NCBI GenBank assembly: GCA_028867025.1
Contig: JAGWHC010000002.1
Coordinates: 66,561 to 130,560, forward strand
Direction: 5' to 3'
Source: Microcaldota archaeon
Lineage (GTDB): Archaea > Micrarchaeota > Micrarchaeia > Micrarchaeales > CABMGC01
Length of the DNA: 64,000 bases
Shown: piece by piece, positions 1 through 8,454 of the stretch
How the letters are laid out: every line of letters starts with the position of its first letter
Position numbering within the stretch: the stretch's first letter is position 1
Position numbers and translations under genes: made by a program
The notes under the pieces: model-generated
The model's database searches: none
Seen by the model: the letters and a program-made list of their open reading frames with translations, nothing else
Told to the model about the DNA's origin: nothing

Positions 1-1208
1 CTGTTCACAGACACGGTCAGCGGCACTATGTATGTGCCAAGCGTCATGTTCTTCAGCGCCTTGAAAGCTATGTTGAGATTCACAGTCTGTCCCGGGGATA
101 CGGTGATTCCTCCTGACGAGACGTTGACCAGCGACGCATACTGCGCCGGAACGCTAAGCATTATGGTTGCAGGAGTGGTGCCAGTGTTCTTGAGGCCTAT
201 GTTGGAGAGCGATGAACCTCCGCTGTAGATCGAAACGAAAAGCGGGATGTAGTTTATAGACACCTGCGCTATGGGAGTTATTATTGGAGGAGGCGCTAGG
301 TTCTCAAGTATGGCGAACATGGGATCGTTGCTCGCTATGGAAAACGAGACTGTGCACGCGTTCGGATCAACTGAGAACTGGCTTATCGGCTGCCACGCTA
401 GGTTGACTAGCTTGTACGGCGCCACGCTCGTGGAGGCGAGGTTGCACGGGTACTTCGCAACTATGCGCAACTCTACAGTTGCTGTCGTGTTGAGTATCGT
501 TATGTTAGTCGCCTGCAGCTTCTTGTAGCCCAAAATCGGAGGCAGCGAGCAGCATGTCCAGTTGACTATCTTGATTGTGCCAGTGGTGGACGCGGAATTC
601 AGCCCCGTTACCGTTATTACGCTCTGGGTGCAGGGGTAGTTAATCGTCGAGTTTATGGTCGTGGATATGTTGAGGTTGGCTGTCACTACGCATGTTGGCG
701 TGCCGCCGCCTCCGCCACCACCCCCGCCACCACCGCCTCCGCCACCGCCGCCCCCTCCGCTAGTGACTGTGTACGGTGTGATTGCGTTGTTTGTGTACAA
801 TGGCGCGAAGCTGTTTGATACAAACCAGTTTCCGCTGAGGTCAGCGGTGTAGCTGCCTGCGCTTTGCGCAGCGTTGGTCAGCGTCACCTGGAGCAGCTCG
901 TTGGCACCCGGAGTAAGGCCGTTCTCTATGGTGAAGAACTGTGTGGGCGAGGGACCGTTTACGAGCAGTATGGCGTTGATGTCACCATTGGTGGCTGACT
1001 GCCCGTCGTTGTTGAAGGTCGCACTGAATGTGAGCGGCGAGCCCACTGTAACGCTTGTGGGAGACACGCTGAATCCGGAGATGAAAACGTTGGCGCCTGT
1101 GACCTGCACGCTTGCAGTCAGAGTATTCGATGATGCGGATGCGGTACTTAATGATGCAAGGAGCGTTGCTACTGCAAGTACTAACGCTAGATGCGGGTCG
1201 AATCGCAT
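1..1208 (-). CDS. Secreted surface protein with CARDB-like domain and Gly19 linker (partial)
   Basis: The reading frame is open from an ATG at 1208 to the window edge, about 402 codons, with the C-terminus missing. Residues 1-25 form a signal peptide. Residues about 35-145 look like a CARDB-type beta-sandwich found in archaeal cell-surface proteins. Residues 151-169 are nineteen consecutive glycines (702-758), followed by a region with several cysteines and N-glycosylation sequons (NIS, NTT). A TATA-like box at 1229-1238 sits 20-30 bases before the ATG, suggesting a leaderless transcript. It is probably an exported adhesin or S-layer-associated protein. The domain name is a fold-level guess; export is well supported. 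Confidence 0.8.
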   Translation of the reverse strand, partial: MRFDPHLALVLAVATLLASLSTASASSNTLTASVQVTGANVFISGFSVSPTSVTVGSPLTFSATFNNDGQSATNGDINAILLVNGPSPTQFFTIENGLTPGANELLQVTLTNAAQSAGSYTADLSGNWFVSNSFAPLYTNNAITPYTVTSGGGGGGGGGGGGGGGGGGGTPTCVVTANLNISTTINSTINYPCTQSVITVTGLNSASTTGTIKIVNWTCCSLPPILGYKKLQATNITILNTTATVELRIVAKYPCNLASTSVAPYKLVNLAWQPISQFSVDPNACTVSFSIASNDPMFAILENLAPPPIITPIAQVSINYIPLFVSIYSGGSSLSNIGLKNTGTTPATIMLSVPAQYASLVNVSSGGITVSPGQTVNLNIAFKALKNMTLGTYIVPLTVSVN

Positions 1209-1313
1209 GTTTTTTGTTGCAAATTGAACGTTTAAAACACTTTGCGTTAGTAAAACTCCTTCTTCTGATGTGCGCTGGATTTTTATATCAGACAAGAGAT
1301 AGTTCTCCCGATT

Positions 1314-1568
1314 ATGATGATAGACGCGATAGTAACGTCACTTGACAGGGACAATCTGATAGTGACGCCAAGCGGCGACGCGGATTTCGGATCGCTGGTA
1401 GGGAAGCGCGTCAGGTACAGGGACAACAGCGACAGGATCTGGACCGGAAGGGTTGTAGCGGCCGAGGAGCCCTACGCGACTGTCAAGTTTGATGCGTTTC
1501 CCACAGGCCTGGGCCAGGGGCAGATAGTGCAGATACTCGAGGAAGGGGAGAAAGAGGATGCGGAATAG
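1314..1568 (+). CDS. Small beta-rich hypothetical protein
   Basis: This 84-residue acidic-tailed protein begins with two adjacent ATG codons (1314, 1317). A TATA box at 1281-1289 places the transcription start almost at the ATG. The pattern of short hydrophobic strands separated by glycine turns (VGKRVRYRD, WTGRVVAAEEPYATVKFD) suggests a small beta-barrel, similar in outline to Gar1 or L35Ae-like folds, but I do not recognise the family. It is transcribed divergently from the secreted protein to its left and converges on the gene to its right with a 3-base gap. Coding is supported by the promoter and composition; function is unknown. Confidence 0.7.
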   Translation: MMIDAIVTSLDRDNLIVTPSGDADFGSLVGKRVRYRDNSDRIWTGRVVAAEEPYATVKFDAFPTGLGQGQIVQILEEGEKEDAE

Positions 1569-1571
1569 TTT

Positions 1572-2396
1572 TCACATGTGTCTCTCTTTTCTCAGTTTAA
1601 GCAGTTCTGCCGCGCGTCTGGCGGAATAGTAACTTATCCCAACGTAACTGGAGAGCGTAGTCGCATACCTGTTGACTTCGTTGTCCCTGCCGTAGTCTGA
1701 CACCAATGCGCCATCTCTGAAGGCGCAAATAAGCGAAGCTGCAATCTGCAGCTCTGCCTCCTTCAGCCTAAATCTGAAAAGTTCTGTGCGCTTCACAATT
1801 TCCAGGTTCCTTTTTGCCATATCGCTTATGTACATCGGGAAATTGGTTGCCCTGGCCGTCTGCACAAGCAGGTCTTCGGTGCTAAGCCGCACGTCAGGCA
1901 GTCGGTTGAGGCTCCTTATCGGAATGTCGAACATCACCAAGTTGATGTGGTCCTCGCTCTTTGCGCGTATCCCGTTGTCGGACAGCACCCTTTCTATCAA
2001 CTCCTTGTTTGATTCGCGCAGGATTGCAAACATCTCGGCCTTTGCGCCATTTGCCGTTGCGCTTATGGGCGTGTATTTGTCCACCACAACCCTGAGCCTG
2101 CCAGCGACATCGCCGGTAGGTATCGAGATTGTCGAGTCCGCTGCACTGTACGAGACCGTCAGCTTGATATAGTTCCTGCTGTTGTTCCGCAGGTTTACGC
2201 CGATGTACTTCGATTCTGCAACCAGCTCGCTGGCGAGGGGACTGTTTTTCCCTTCCAGTTCCTGAGCCCTAAGATGCACCTTGTTGATCACGAACTCGCG
2301 AGCAGTTGTAAGAAGCACGTGGCCAAACCTCTCGGCGCTGGTGCTCGCATCGGCGATCATTCTTGGATTGTCAGCGCTTTTTTGTTTGGCTTGCAT
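1572..2396 (-). CDS. Hypothetical protein, 274 aa
   Basis: I do not recognise this soluble protein of 274 residues. It has no signal peptide or membrane segment. The centre (about 75-200) is mixed alpha/beta. The C-terminal 70 residues are helical and basic and end in a segment (SYVGISYYSARRAAELLKLRKERHM) that could be a small helix-turn-helix or a helical tail. The ATG at 2396 lies about 35 bases downstream of an AT-rich box (2432-2445) that fits a TATA element. Its divergent neighbour is the spermidine-synthase-like gene. Confidence 0.7.
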   Translation of the reverse strand: MQAKQKSADNPRMIADASTSAERFGHVLLTTAREFVINKVHLRAQELEGKNSPLASELVAESKYIGVNLRNNSRNYIKLTVSYSAADSTISIPTGDVAGRLRVVVDKYTPISATANGAKAEMFAILRESNKELIERVLSDNGIRAKSEDHINLVMFDIPIRSLNRLPDVRLSTEDLLVQTARATNFPMYISDMAKRNLEIVKRTELFRFRLKEAELQIAASLICAFRDGALVSDYGRDNEVNRYATTLSSYVGISYYSARRAAELLKLRKERHM

Positions 2397-2511
2397 AATT
2401 CGGTTCCCCTGCGCTCATAATCCCGTCCAGACTATTTATTACTTTCTGGGAAAACGTTTGGGTTGGGCATGATACTGATTTAAGCCTTAACCGCCGAGTA
2501 ACAAAGGCACT

Positions 2512-3258
2512 ATGTCACTTCTCGATCTGCTGCGCCTGCGCAAGAAACGCGGGCAGAAACCTGATGACAGCGGTTTCAGCATAGAGGAGCGCGGATACGA
2601 GAAGGTTCTGAAGTACGAGGGAATAACCTATTCCAAGCTGAAGGACAAGGGCGTGTACACCGGCGAATACTGGGACTACTTCATACCAGCGGCAAACATA
2701 TTCTACAGCCCGCGCGTTCTGCTGATAGGTTTGGGCGGAGGCACAATCGCATTGCAGCTAGGAGAGCTCATGCGCAACAGGATAGACCTTGATGTTGTCG
2801 AGCTGAACAAGCGCTCTGTTGAGCTCTCGCATGAGTTCGCTCCGCGAATCAGCGCCAACATAATGCTCGGGGAGGGATCGGATTACGTGGAAACGACAAA
2901 CAAGAAATATGACGCCATACTGCTTGACGCCTACATCTCTTCGAAGATACCGGGCCAGTTCCTGGAAAGGAAGTTCATAGAGAACGCGCACAGGGCGCTT
3001 TCCGACGATGGCGTGCTTGCGATAAACTACGCCATGAACTTCATGGGCGTGCTCACTTTCCGCGACTACGTGCACAAGCTCAAGGAGAGGTTCAGCGTCT
3101 TCAAGGTGAATACCGCGATGTTCGAGGGCAATGTCATACTGCTGTGCTCCAAGAGGCTCGGGAAGGGGGAGATGCTGATCAGGATAGCCGAGAATCTCGG
3201 GCTCTCACCTGAAAATGAACCGCTTGTGAGAAACTACAGGTCGATGGACAGGCTGTAG
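2512..3258 (+). CDS. Spermidine synthase-like SAM-dependent methyltransferase fold protein
   Basis: The protein (248 aa) has the Rossmann SAM-binding core of the spermidine synthase/methyltransferase superfamily: motif I VLLIGLGGGTIALQL at about residues 64-78, an acidic strand end DVVELNK at about 91-97, and a DAILLDAY motif at about 138-145. Members transfer aminopropyl or methyl groups using decarboxylated SAM or SAM. I cannot tell from the sequence whether polyamine synthesis or methylation is its role. The family also includes SpeE-like proteins of unknown substrate in many archaea. A TATA-like box near 2478 supports the ATG at 2512. Its stop abuts that of the convergent aldo/keto reductase. 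Confidence 0.85.
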   Translation: MSLLDLLRLRKKRGQKPDDSGFSIEERGYEKVLKYEGITYSKLKDKGVYTGEYWDYFIPAANIFYSPRVLLIGLGGGTIALQLGELMRNRIDLDVVELNKRSVELSHEFAPRISANIMLGEGSDYVETTNKKYDAILLDAYISSKIPGQFLERKFIENAHRALSDDGVLAINYAMNFMGVLTFRDYVHKLKERFSVFKVNTAMFEGNVILLCSKRLGKGEMLIRIAENLGLSPENEPLVRNYRSMDRL

Positions 3259-4167
3259 CTACTTCTTCGCGTGCAGGCTGCCAAGCCATGTGAGCACGCG
3301 GGTCACCGCAGGATGGCTGTTAAGGGCCGGCTTGACGAATCTCGATAGCGGCCTGCGCCTGTAACTAGATAAAAAACTGTCGAGCTCCGAAAGGTCATGA
3401 CTCTTGAGCCTCCAGCCAGTCGAGCCCACAAGCTCTTTGACGTGGTCCTTTGAGCTCGCCTTCGGTATCGGTATCACGTTGCTCTTGCATATCAGCCAGT
3501 TTATGGCCACCTGCGCTGCTGTCTTCCCGTACCTCCTGCCTATCTTGGAAAGCAGCGCGGCCAGCGGCGCGTACTTCGAATCGAAAAGGCGGCCATGGAC
3601 CAGTGGGCTGTATGCGATTATGCTCACTCGCTGCTTCTTGCAGTAGGCGAGCAGGTCGCGCTCCACCTCCCTCACAACTATGCTGTACTCCACCTGGTCT
3701 GACACCACCTCGTTCTTTTTCAGCGCTGCCTGCGCCTCCTGCAGTTCGCCCGCTGAGAAGTTGCTCACCCCTATGTGCCTTATCTTGCCGTCTTCGACAA
3801 GCTTCTCCATTGCGCGCATCGTCTCCTCTATCGGCACGTTCTTGTTCGGCCAGTGCAGCTGGTAGAGGTCTATGGCCTTTATCCCCAACCTCCTGAGGCT
3901 GGAATCGCATGCCCTGATGACGTCATCGTAGCGGAAGTGGGTTGGCGAGACCTTCGTGGCCACAAACAGCCCCTCCCTGCCTGCCACGGCTTTCCCGACT
4001 ATCGGCTCAGTCCCGTACATCTCGGCTGTGTCGACGAAGTTGATGCCGGAGTCGAAGCCGGTGCGCAGCGCCTCTATCTCCATCTGCTCGTTCGAGCTGA
4101 GCATCCACGTCCCGAGGCCTATCTCGCTAAGCTTCTCGCCAGTTTTCCCCAGCTCGATCGATTGCAT
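3259..4167 (-). CDS. Aldo/keto reductase
   Basis: This is a TIM-barrel NADPH-dependent oxidoreductase of about 302 residues. It shows the family signatures GLGTWMLSS near the N-terminus, GINFVDTAEMYG with the catalytic Asp and Tyr, DLYQLHWPN with the catalytic His, and VIPIPKASSKDHVKE, the coenzyme phosphate-binding segment. I start it at the ATG at 4167 (MQSIELGKTG). An ATG 48 bases upstream would fall too close to the shared TATA box at 4220-4230. It is transcribed divergently from the glycosyltransferase on its right. The substrate cannot be inferred. Confidence 0.92.
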   Translation of the reverse strand: MQSIELGKTGEKLSEIGLGTWMLSSNEQMEIEALRTGFDSGINFVDTAEMYGTEPIVGKAVAGREGLFVATKVSPTHFRYDDVIRACDSSLRRLGIKAIDLYQLHWPNKNVPIEETMRAMEKLVEDGKIRHIGVSNFSAGELQEAQAALKKNEVVSDQVEYSIVVREVERDLLAYCKKQRVSIIAYSPLVHGRLFDSKYAPLAALLSKIGRRYGKTAAQVAINWLICKSNVIPIPKASSKDHVKELVGSTGWRLKSHDLSELDSFLSSYRRRPLSRFVKPALNSHPAVTRVLTWLGSLHAKK

Positions 4168-4219
4168 GAGGTGTTTTCGCTTGGAAGCAATATTAAGCTT
4201 GCAGTGCAACGGCATGCAA

Positions 4220-4230
4220 CTATTAAATAG
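4220..4230. promoter_or_regulatory. Palindromic TATA box shared by divergent genes
   Basis: The 11-base palindrome CTATTAAATAG lies between the divergent aldo/keto reductase (ATG 4167) and glycosyltransferase (ATG 4266). Archaeal TATA boxes sit about 25 bases before the start site, so this one element could serve both strands. Confidence 0.6.
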
Positions 4231-4265
4231 TTTTCAAGCATACTCAAAAACGCGGCGCTTCCTTC

Positions 4266-4928
4266 ATGGACTATTCAGACACCACGATAATGATCCCGGT
4301 AAAGGACGAGCCTGCGGCGGGCCAGGTCGCCAGGGAGACGCTGTCGAAGCTCGCCGGAGCCAAGGTTCTCGTGCTTTACAAGGGCGACAGGAACGTCCTG
4401 AACATAGACTTCAGCGACCCGCGCATGCAGGTCGTTGAGCAGACAGAGCTGGGAGGCAAGGGCGCCGGGGTTAGGCAGGCGTTCAAGCTGGTCAACACGA
4501 GCATAGTCTGCCTGATAGACGGCGACGCGACATACAGCGTCGACGACCTGAAGACTGTCATCGATATGGTCAGGAATGGCGCGGACCTGGCCCTGGGCGA
4601 CAGGTTCACGCACCTAGACAGGAAGGCGATGCCTTTCTTCATAGAGTTCGGCAACAGTATCATAACAATAGTTGCAAACCTGCTCTATGGCATGCACATA
4701 AAGGACTCGCAGACCGGCCTGCGTGCCATTCGCATGAGCGCGATCGGCAAGCTCGACCTGCACGAGAGCGGGTTCGGGATAGAGAGCGAGATCAACATAA
4801 AATCGAGGAAGGCGGGGCTCAGGATGGAGGAGACGCCGATAAGCTACAGCGTGCGCGTCGGATCGTCGAAGCAGATGAAGCTGATCGATGGGATAAAGCT
4901 GCTTCTCATAGACTTCAAGTTCCTGTAG
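4266..4928 (+). CDS. Family 2 glycosyltransferase, dolichyl-phosphate mannose synthase-like
   Basis: The protein (220 aa) is a GT-A fold transferase. It opens with TTIMIPVKDEPAAG, the nucleotide-sugar-binding strand, and carries the metal-binding motif DGDATY at about residues 84-89. A GDRF segment and the QTGLRA motif follow; the latter is typical of dolichyl-phosphate mannose or glucose synthases. No C-terminal membrane segments are present, as in soluble DPM1-type enzymes. It probably makes polyprenyl-phosphate sugars for N-glycosylation. That fits the many sequon-rich secreted proteins and the GlcNAc-1-phosphate transferase elsewhere in the window. Confidence 0.85.
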   Translation: MDYSDTTIMIPVKDEPAAGQVARETLSKLAGAKVLVLYKGDRNVLNIDFSDPRMQVVEQTELGGKGAGVRQAFKLVNTSIVCLIDGDATYSVDDLKTVIDMVRNGADLALGDRFTHLDRKAMPFFIEFGNSIITIVANLLYGMHIKDSQTGLRAIRMSAIGKLDLHESGFGIESEINIKSRKAGLRMEETPISYSVRVGSSKQMKLIDGIKLLLIDFKFL

Positions 4929-4932
4929 CTGG

Positions 4933-5340
4933 CTAGCCGCGGAGTTCGTAGACCGATATCACTAGCAGCGCGAGCGTGCAGAGGTGCACAAGCGTGCAGT
5001 AGAGGCAGATGCTGCCTATCAGGTACTCGGCGTACAGGAAGTATGCCACGAAGCCCATGCCAGCTGCGTTGAGCAGCGCCAGGTACTCCGGCCTCTTCAG
5101 GTAAACGAGGGCGAGCACCGCGAGGAAGAACGCCACGCCAAGATAGCCGTTGGGAATGCCGAAAGTCTTCGCGTAGACGCTGCCGAGCACTCCAGCGCAA
5201 TTTATGAACTGGCCTTCTGGGCATGCCACGGGCAGGTTGAAAGTGCCTGTGTAGGCTAGGTACGCCGAGGTTACAAGGCCTATCAGCGCTATAAGGATGC
5301 GCGCGTACGCGAGCCTTCTGCCTATCTCTCTTGTCGCCAC
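4933..5340 (-). CDS. Vitamin K epoxide reductase (VKOR) family membrane protein
   Basis: This 135-residue protein has about four membrane helices. It has the VKOR cysteine pattern: a loop pair C40/C48 and the active CxxC at C112-L-Y-C115. VKOR homologues reoxidise thiol-disulfide proteins and pass electrons to quinone, replacing DsbB. It starts at GTG 5340, four bases after the stop of the DUF929 thioredoxin-like gene, so the two form an operon. Together they probably make a periplasmic-side disulfide-forming system. Cysteine-rich exported proteins in this window are plausible clients (inference). Confidence 0.9.
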   Translation of the reverse strand: MATREIGRRLAYARILIALIGLVTSAYLAYTGTFNLPVACPEGQFINCAGVLGSVYAKTFGIPNGYLGVAFFLAVLALVYLKRPEYLALLNAAGMGFVAYFLYAEYLIGSICLYCTLVHLCTLALLVISVYELRG

Positions 5341-5344
5341 CGGA

Positions 5345-6214
5345 TCAGCTCAACTGGCTCTCTATGCTTGAGATGTAGGACTGGCCGCAAACGCTCTGCG
5401 GTGTGTTGTTGTCTATCTTGCATATCTGCGCGGTCATCAGGTTCGCGGAGCCCACCAGCGCCTGCGCCTGCGTGGACGAAGGGTTTTGCAGCAGGTTTGC
5501 AATCTCGCTCCAGTTCATGTTGTCAAGCACAGTTGGATCTGCGAAGTTGGAACCCACCTGTATCGACTCGTTTGCGTAGTCGGTAAACGGTATGCTGCCC
5601 CCTGAGTTGAACTTCGAGAATATGGCCTGCTGCGAGGCGTTGAGCTGCTGAAGCGTCGGGTATCCGCCTATGCTTGAATTGAACAGGTTTGTGGTGAGCT
5701 CCCGGCTGACGAACGAGATGTAGGGGCTTGAGTACGCTGAGTTGGCAAAAGTGAATGTTGGCGTGTTCGGATACGAGTCTGTGGCGCTGCTTGTCATGTA
5801 GTTGAGGCCTGTGAACGTGCCGAACCTCATCAGAGCTATGACGAGCGCCCACCTGTGCACAGCGCAGAACGGGCAGTATTCCGCTCCTATGTACAGTATT
5901 TCAGGCTTGCCGTTGATTGAAAGCGGCGGCGCGCTGACCTTTGTTGGGAAGTTGGTTGCAAAGCCTGCGCGGATCGTGGAGCTGACGTTGCCTGGTATCG
6001 CAAGCTGCGACAGTACAGCCTGTGACACCGCCTTGCCGTCGAACTGCGTAAGCTGCGAGGCAGAGCCAGAACCCCTTCCGCCGGTCAGGACTAGCGCTGC
6101 CACCACTATTAGTATTATCACTACTATCGCTCCGTAAAGGACTTTCTTGTTGGAAAAAATCGAAGGCTTTGGCTTTGAAGTCTGCTGCGGCTGCTGTTCA
6201 ATTGTTCCTTCCAT
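5345..6214 (-). CDS. DUF929-type thioredoxin-fold membrane-anchored protein
   Basis: A basic cytoplasmic tail and one N-terminal membrane helix (about residues 22-42) precede an extracytoplasmic domain. That domain carries [15 protein letters not shown], a CxxC thioredoxin active site, and resembles the archaeal DUF929 family. I use the ATG at 6214: a TATA box at 6234-6244 lies 20-30 bases upstream, whereas the in-frame TTG at 6229 would be inside the promoter. It is the first gene of a two-gene operon with VKOR. The likely role is thiol oxidation or isomerisation of exported proteins, with VKOR as electron acceptor. Confidence 0.88.
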   Translation of the reverse strand: MEGTIEQQPQQTSKPKPSIFSNKKVLYGAIVVIILIVVAALVLTGGRGSGSASQLTQFDGKAVSQAVLSQLAIPGNVSSTIRAGFATNFPTKVSAPPLSINGKPEILYIGAEYCPFCAVHRWALVIALMRFGTFTGLNYMTSSATDSYPNTPTFTFANSAYSSPYISFVSRELTTNLFNSSIGGYPTLQQLNASQQAIFSKFNSGGSIPFTDYANESIQVGSNFADPTVLDNMNWSEIANLLQNPSSTQAQALVGSANLMTAQICKIDNNTPQSVCGQSYISSIESQLS

Positions 6215-6281
6215 AGAGATAGGACGCAAAAAAGGTATTTATAACAAGTAGCAGGCCCGCTCTGGGCCTGCCGCCGTTGAT

Positions 6282-6545
6282 TCAGTCGCCTTGCAGGATT
6301 TCCAGCATGCTTACAGTCATTATCGTAGCCACCGCCCTGCTCGCCGCGCCCGCCTCTCCTGTTGTTCCGCGTTCCGCGATGTAGCCCTCGAGGGCCTGTA
6401 TGATGCCCGCCCTCTTCTCCCGCGCTTCCATCGCTTCGTTTCTCAGCTGCGCTATGCGTCGAGCCGCTGTGCTGGGTGTTCTCCCCGTCTCCCGCAGGCC
6501 CGCGTCGGCTATTTGCTGTACGCTAAGGCTTGCTTTTTCTCCCAT
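6282..6545 (-). CDS. Small helical hypothetical protein
   Basis: This 87-residue basic protein (starting MGEKASLSVQQIADAG) is preceded by GGAGGGTGGGG, a strong Shine-Dalgarno-like tract directly before the ATG at 6545. A TATA-like TTTAAATA lies near 6582-6592. It has a QQIADAGLRETGRTPSTAARRIAQLR segment that resembles a helix-turn-helix, followed by an Ala-rich helix. The overlapping plus-strand frames lack a promoter. It could be a small DNA-binding protein; the family is not recognised. Confidence 0.6.
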   Translation of the reverse strand: MGEKASLSVQQIADAGLRETGRTPSTAARRIAQLRNEAMEAREKRAGIIQALEGYIAERGTTGEAGAASRAVATIMTVSMLEILQGD

Positions 6546-6654
6546 TTTTCCCCACCCTCCCGTGTTGTACTTATGCCGTTCCTCATATTTAAACATGCCC
6601 TTTAGAAACGATTATCATAGATGTGAAAAGACGATTGCCGTATATTCCGCGACG

Positions 6655-8358
6655 TCAGGTCCTGGCCTTTCTTATCGCCACGCCGTCCCTGAAGGCGTAG
6701 CTCCTCTCCCTGTCCCTGAAAATCGCTGACAGCACCACCACCTTGTCATCGCTGCGCACCTCCTGAAGCGGCTCAGTTATCTTCCTCCTCAGCAGCCCCT
6801 CGTACACGTCCAGTCCTCCCTTCTCCATGCTGGTCAGCACAGTCATCTTCTGCTCGTCATTTATGAGGGAGACGTCGGTGTTCCTGGCGTACTCGACAAC
6901 GCCCTCGTTGAACCTTCCTATGAAGCCCATTCCCGCTGCCCCGCTTCCCATGCTGTAAATGAAAACTTTTTTGCCAACTATGTCTTTCCCGCGCCTCTGG
7001 CTCATAACTGCAGTAGATTGAAGCCCGAACAGCCATTGCGCAGGGTATGCGTTGCCTATGTAGCGCGGCAGCTCCAGCGAATCCTGCACCTTTGGCACGA
7101 GCTCTTCCTTGTAGTAGCCTGTCTTCATGAACGCCCTTATGAATGAGCGCCTTTCCATGTCAAAGTCGTCAACCTTTTTCTGCAGCGGCCTCAGATCCGT
7201 CAGCATTTCCGCGTTTGACAGCTTCAGGCGGTTCTCCGCCATCTTCCTCAGCTCGTCGTGCGTCTCGCCGACGAGCGAATCGAGCGCGCCAAGGTAATAG
7301 CCTATCATCTGCTTGCCCTCGTCTATCTTGCCGAGCACCACCTGGCTGTCCCTGCGCTTCAGCAGCTTCGTGACCTGCGAAAGTTTGGAGATGACCTCTA
7401 TCGACTGGTGATAATTTTTCAGCCCGTCCAGGAACGGCTCCCTCTCAACCTCCGGGTTTATCCTCCTTATCTCGTCCAGCGTCTCGCCGTACCGTGCGGG
7501 GTGGTATGTCCTTAGGGTGTGCACTCCCAGGCTTGCGCCAGTCTTCCAGACCATCATCCCGTTGGCCCTGTGCGCCACTATGAAATCCACGTGCTCGAGC
7601 AGGCTGCCGTGTATCACTTCCCTTTCTATCTGGTCGACCACCTTGTATGCGGGAAACTCGTACGCTACCTCGGAACGCGCTCCATTTTCCGCGAGTTCCG
7701 GATATCGCTTCAGGTGCACTACCATGTTTTTGCCGAGAACCTTGCCCCTCCAGAAATCCAGCATAAAGTCAGAGTACTCCCTTACGCTCTCGCGATCTAT
7801 GGTGACCAATCTCGGGTTCCTGCTAATGACCGCGGTCGCTCCTCCAGAGCCTGCGGTCAGTTCTCCTGGCGACTTCCGCAATTTTGAGGCGGGCTGATAG
7901 AACGCATCGGCGGTACCGCCCAGTATCGTTATGGTTCCGTGAAGTATCGCGGCGTCTAGCGCCTCCGGAACAGCGGCGCCGGTGCTTATGCAGGCAAGCT
8001 TGCCCTCTATGGGCACTGTGTGCTCGAACTTTGTCCCATATCGCATGTCGACCAGCGGATAGGTGTACAGCGCGTACGACAGCGAATCGTCAATACCTCC
8101 CTCGTCTGTGACCCTGAGCCTTACATCCGGAAGCTTCTCGACAAGCTCTGGATTTTTGTCCAGCACCTTAACCATGGAATTGAAGAAAAAGGTCACCTGA
8201 TCCTCGTCGATGTTTGGAGTCGCGATGAACCTCACATCCAGGAAGGTTTCGAGGTTGTTTCTCATGTGTCTGTGGTACACTACGTCGGAGCACCGGGCCC
8301 TGAGTTTCGGAACGTACGTCTGGATGTCGTCTATTCCTACCTCTAACGTGCTAGACAT
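6655..8358 (-). CDS. Hydroxymethylglutaryl-CoA synthase, long divergent form
   Basis: The protein (567 aa) has the thiolase fold of HMG-CoA synthase, which condenses acetyl-CoA and acetoacetyl-CoA in the mevalonate route to isoprenoid lipids. Visible signatures are GIDDIQTYVPK at the N-terminus, the nucleophile C123 in KLACISTGAA, GSGGATAVI at about 170-178, SDFMLDFWRGK at about 196-206, the catalytic His263 in VAHRANG, and YSMGSGAAGMGF near the C-terminus. Archaeal HMGS is usually about 350 residues. Here an extra helical, charged stretch of about 150 residues (about 290-440) separates the halves. A TATA-like element at 8392-8407 supports the start. Confidence 0.8.
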   Translation of the reverse strand: MSSTLEVGIDDIQTYVPKLRARCSDVVYHRHMRNNLETFLDVRFIATPNIDEDQVTFFFNSMVKVLDKNPELVEKLPDVRLRVTDEGGIDDSLSYALYTYPLVDMRYGTKFEHTVPIEGKLACISTGAAVPEALDAAILHGTITILGGTADAFYQPASKLRKSPGELTAGSGGATAVISRNPRLVTIDRESVREYSDFMLDFWRGKVLGKNMVVHLKRYPELAENGARSEVAYEFPAYKVVDQIEREVIHGSLLEHVDFIVAHRANGMMVWKTGASLGVHTLRTYHPARYGETLDEIRRINPEVEREPFLDGLKNYHQSIEVISKLSQVTKLLKRRDSQVVLGKIDEGKQMIGYYLGALDSLVGETHDELRKMAENRLKLSNAEMLTDLRPLQKKVDDFDMERRSFIRAFMKTGYYKEELVPKVQDSLELPRYIGNAYPAQWLFGLQSTAVMSQRRGKDIVGKKVFIYSMGSGAAGMGFIGRFNEGVVEYARNTDVSLINDEQKMTVLTSMEKGGLDVYEGLLRRKITEPLQEVRSDDKVVVLSAIFRDRERSYAFRDGVAIRKART

Positions 8359-8454
8359 TTCGACACTTGGTCAGATAGGCTACGTCACCAACTCTTTTAA
8401 GCAAGGCTGGGCGGTTAGACGATGGGCGAACGAACAGATAACTGCGTTATGCAA

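Noticed and set aside
702-758. Simple-sequence repeat or CRISPR-like array
   Set aside because: It is a coding glycine run without spacers; no repeat-spacer pattern occurs anywhere in the window.
655-852. Plus-strand frame with 19 prolines
   Set aside because: It is the antisense of the Gly19 run in the secreted protein on the minus strand, which has a signal peptide and a promoter.
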